Positions 6,411 to 6,754 of a stretch of 6,754 bases of DNA are shown piece by piece. Source of the stretch: Acidobacteriaceae bacterium. GTDB taxonomy: Bacteria; Acidobacteriota; Terriglobia; Terriglobales; SbA1. The DNA is taken from contig PMHI01000736.1 of assembly GCA_003156615.1 (NCBI GenBank), positions 9,698 to 16,451 on the forward strand, given 5' to 3'. The notes under the pieces were generated by a model. That model made no database searches, was not told where the DNA came from, and saw only the letters and a program-made list of their open reading frames with translations. The position numbers and the translations under genes were made by a program. Every line of letters begins with the position of its first letter. The first letter of the stretch is position 1.

Positions 6411-6453
6411 CCTTGACAAGGTCTTGACAAGGCTTTGACAAGGCTACTCAAGG
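6411..6453. repeat. 11-bp iterons: three CYTTGACAAGG-type units plus one decayed unit
   Basis: Bases 6411-6421 (ccttgacaagg), 6422-6432 (tcttgacaagg) and 6433-6443 (ctttgacaagg) are consecutive 11-bp units differing only in the first two positions; 6444-6453 (ctactcaagg) is a decayed fourth. The core is close to a palindrome around a central A (CTTG-A-CAAG). The period of about one helical turn puts all cores on one face of the DNA. The array lies just upstream of the -35 of the minus-strand promoter, centred near -43, -54 and -65 from the predicted start, a usual activator position. Confidence 0.85.
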
Positions 6454-6472
6454 CCACTTCCCGTCTTGGGGC

Positions 6473-6501
6473 GTGACTTTCTGGCGATTTCGTCATCTAA
6501 T
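6473..6501 (+). promoter_or_regulatory. Promoter candidate for msrA
   Basis: GTGACT (6473-6478, 4 of 6 to TTGACA) is followed after 17 bases by TCTAAT (6496-6501, 5 of 6 to TATAAT). It would give a leader of about 130 bases before ATG 6642, long enough to include the two short inverted repeats and the palindrome-like element. Confidence 0.35.
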
Positions 6502-6582
6502 AGACGGATCTGCCAAGTCATAAATCTGCGAAGGCAGTGGGCGGAACGCCCGCCGGACACCGCTTGCCCTGTTTGGCCGAAG

Positions 6583-6614
6583 CCCCGAGCGAAGCCGAGG
6601 GGGAAGTCGAAGGG
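6583..6614. repeat. Palindrome-like GC-rich element, possible dispersed (REP-like) repeat
   Basis: The sequence carries two overlapping versions of a gaag-y-cga-rggg motif: ccccgagcgaagccgagggg (6583-6602) and ggggaagtcgaaggg (6600-6614). The outer cccc and gggg can pair. The form resembles short palindromic repeats scattered between genes in many GC-rich genomes; only a genome-wide count can show that it is one. Confidence 0.35.
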
Positions 6615-6627
6615 ATGGCGGCACTAC

Positions 6628-6633
6628 GAGGAG
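6628..6633 (+). promoter_or_regulatory. Ribosome binding site of msrA
   Basis: GAGGAG ends 8 bases before ATG 6642 and favours this start over the in-frame ATG at 6615, which has only AAGGG immediately against it. Confidence 0.7.
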
Positions 6634-6641
6634 CTCTGAAG

Positions 6642-6754
6642 ATGGAGAAAGCCACATTTGCAGCGGGATGTTTCTGGGGAGTGGAAGCGACTTTCCGTCA
6701 GATGCCGGGTGTGCTCGCTACGCGCGTAGGCTACACCGGCGGGAGCACCGACAA
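6642..6754 (+). CDS. msrA: Peptide methionine sulfoxide reductase MsrA (5' part only)
   Basis: Only the first 37 codons are in the window. They contain the signature [15 protein letters not shown], with the catalytic Cys at C10 in G-C-F-W-G, followed by PGV and the V-G-Y-T-G-G-S stretch (29-35) typical of MsrA. The enzyme reduces the S-epimer of methionine sulfoxide in free methionine and proteins, recycled by thioredoxin through C-terminal cysteines that lie outside this window. There is no signal peptide with the start at 6642, so it should be cytoplasmic. The in-frame ATG at 6615 would add nine residues (MAALRGALK) and is less likely given the GAGGAG site. An MsrB fusion or neighbour cannot be judged because the gene is cut. 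Confidence 0.93.
   Translation, partial: MEKATFAAGCFWGVEATFRQMPGVLATRVGYTGGSTD

Larger units (their letters stand above)
6336..6641. other. Divergent intergenic region between the beta-propeller gene and msrA
   Basis: These 306 bases contain no convincing gene. From left to right they hold the leader and promoter of the minus-strand gene (to 6407), the iteron array (6411-6453), a plus-strand promoter candidate (6473-6501), a short inverted repeat ctgcc/ggcag (6510-6514 with 6533-6537), a small hairpin gggcg-gaa-cgccc (6539-6551), a palindrome-like element (6583-6614) and the msrA ribosome site (6628-6633). Confidence 0.7.

Noticed and set aside
6413..6440. Three perfect TTGACA hexamers on the plus strand as stacked -35 boxes
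   Set aside because: No acceptable -10 hexamer lies 16-18 bases downstream of any of them; they are better explained as part of the 11-bp iteron.

Overview
The window holds seven protein genes, five of them complete, in GC-rich DNA with tight spacing. The content is ordinary bacterial housekeeping plus exported enzymes: seryl-tRNA synthetase, a class 1B dihydroorotate dehydrogenase, a PafA-type alkaline phosphatase, a secreted Asp-box beta-propeller, a LolA-like protein and MsrA. A LolA-like gene and several exported proteins point to a Gram-negative (diderm) cell. The gene mix and the base and codon style fit Acidobacteriota (Terriglobia/Koribacter-like). That taxonomic call is inference from general familiarity, not from a database match. 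There are no RNA genes, IS elements, CRISPR arrays or phage genes.

Layout. Left, minus strand: a LolA-like gene cut by the window start (1-353), preceded in transcription by a small one-helix membrane protein (404-829) with its own good promoter (845-873). Next comes a strong stem-loop (883-922) and a heptanucleotide tandem repeat (937-964) that runs into the stop codon of serS (956-2248, minus). A 100-bp divergent spacer separates serS from a plus-strand pair: a secreted alkaline phosphatase (2349-4025) and pyrD (4022-4972), which overlap by 4 bases (GTGA). A 52-bp convergent spacer follows, then a secreted five-Asp-box beta-propeller on the minus strand (5025-6335). The 306-bp divergent spacer 6336-6641 carries a minus-strand promoter with three 11-bp iterons immediately upstream, a plus-strand promoter candidate and a palindrome-like element. 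It ends in the start of msrA (6642 to window end, plus).

Working together: the phosphatase and pyrD are probably translated from one mRNA. The small membrane protein and the LolA-like gene are probably one envelope-related transcription unit. The remaining genes look independent. I found no clearly novel multi-gene system. The most interesting items are an in-frame internal duplication at the N-terminus of the LolA-like protein, an ExbD/TolR-like transmembrane helix in the unassigned small protein, and the 11-bp iteron array in activator position in front of the beta-propeller gene.
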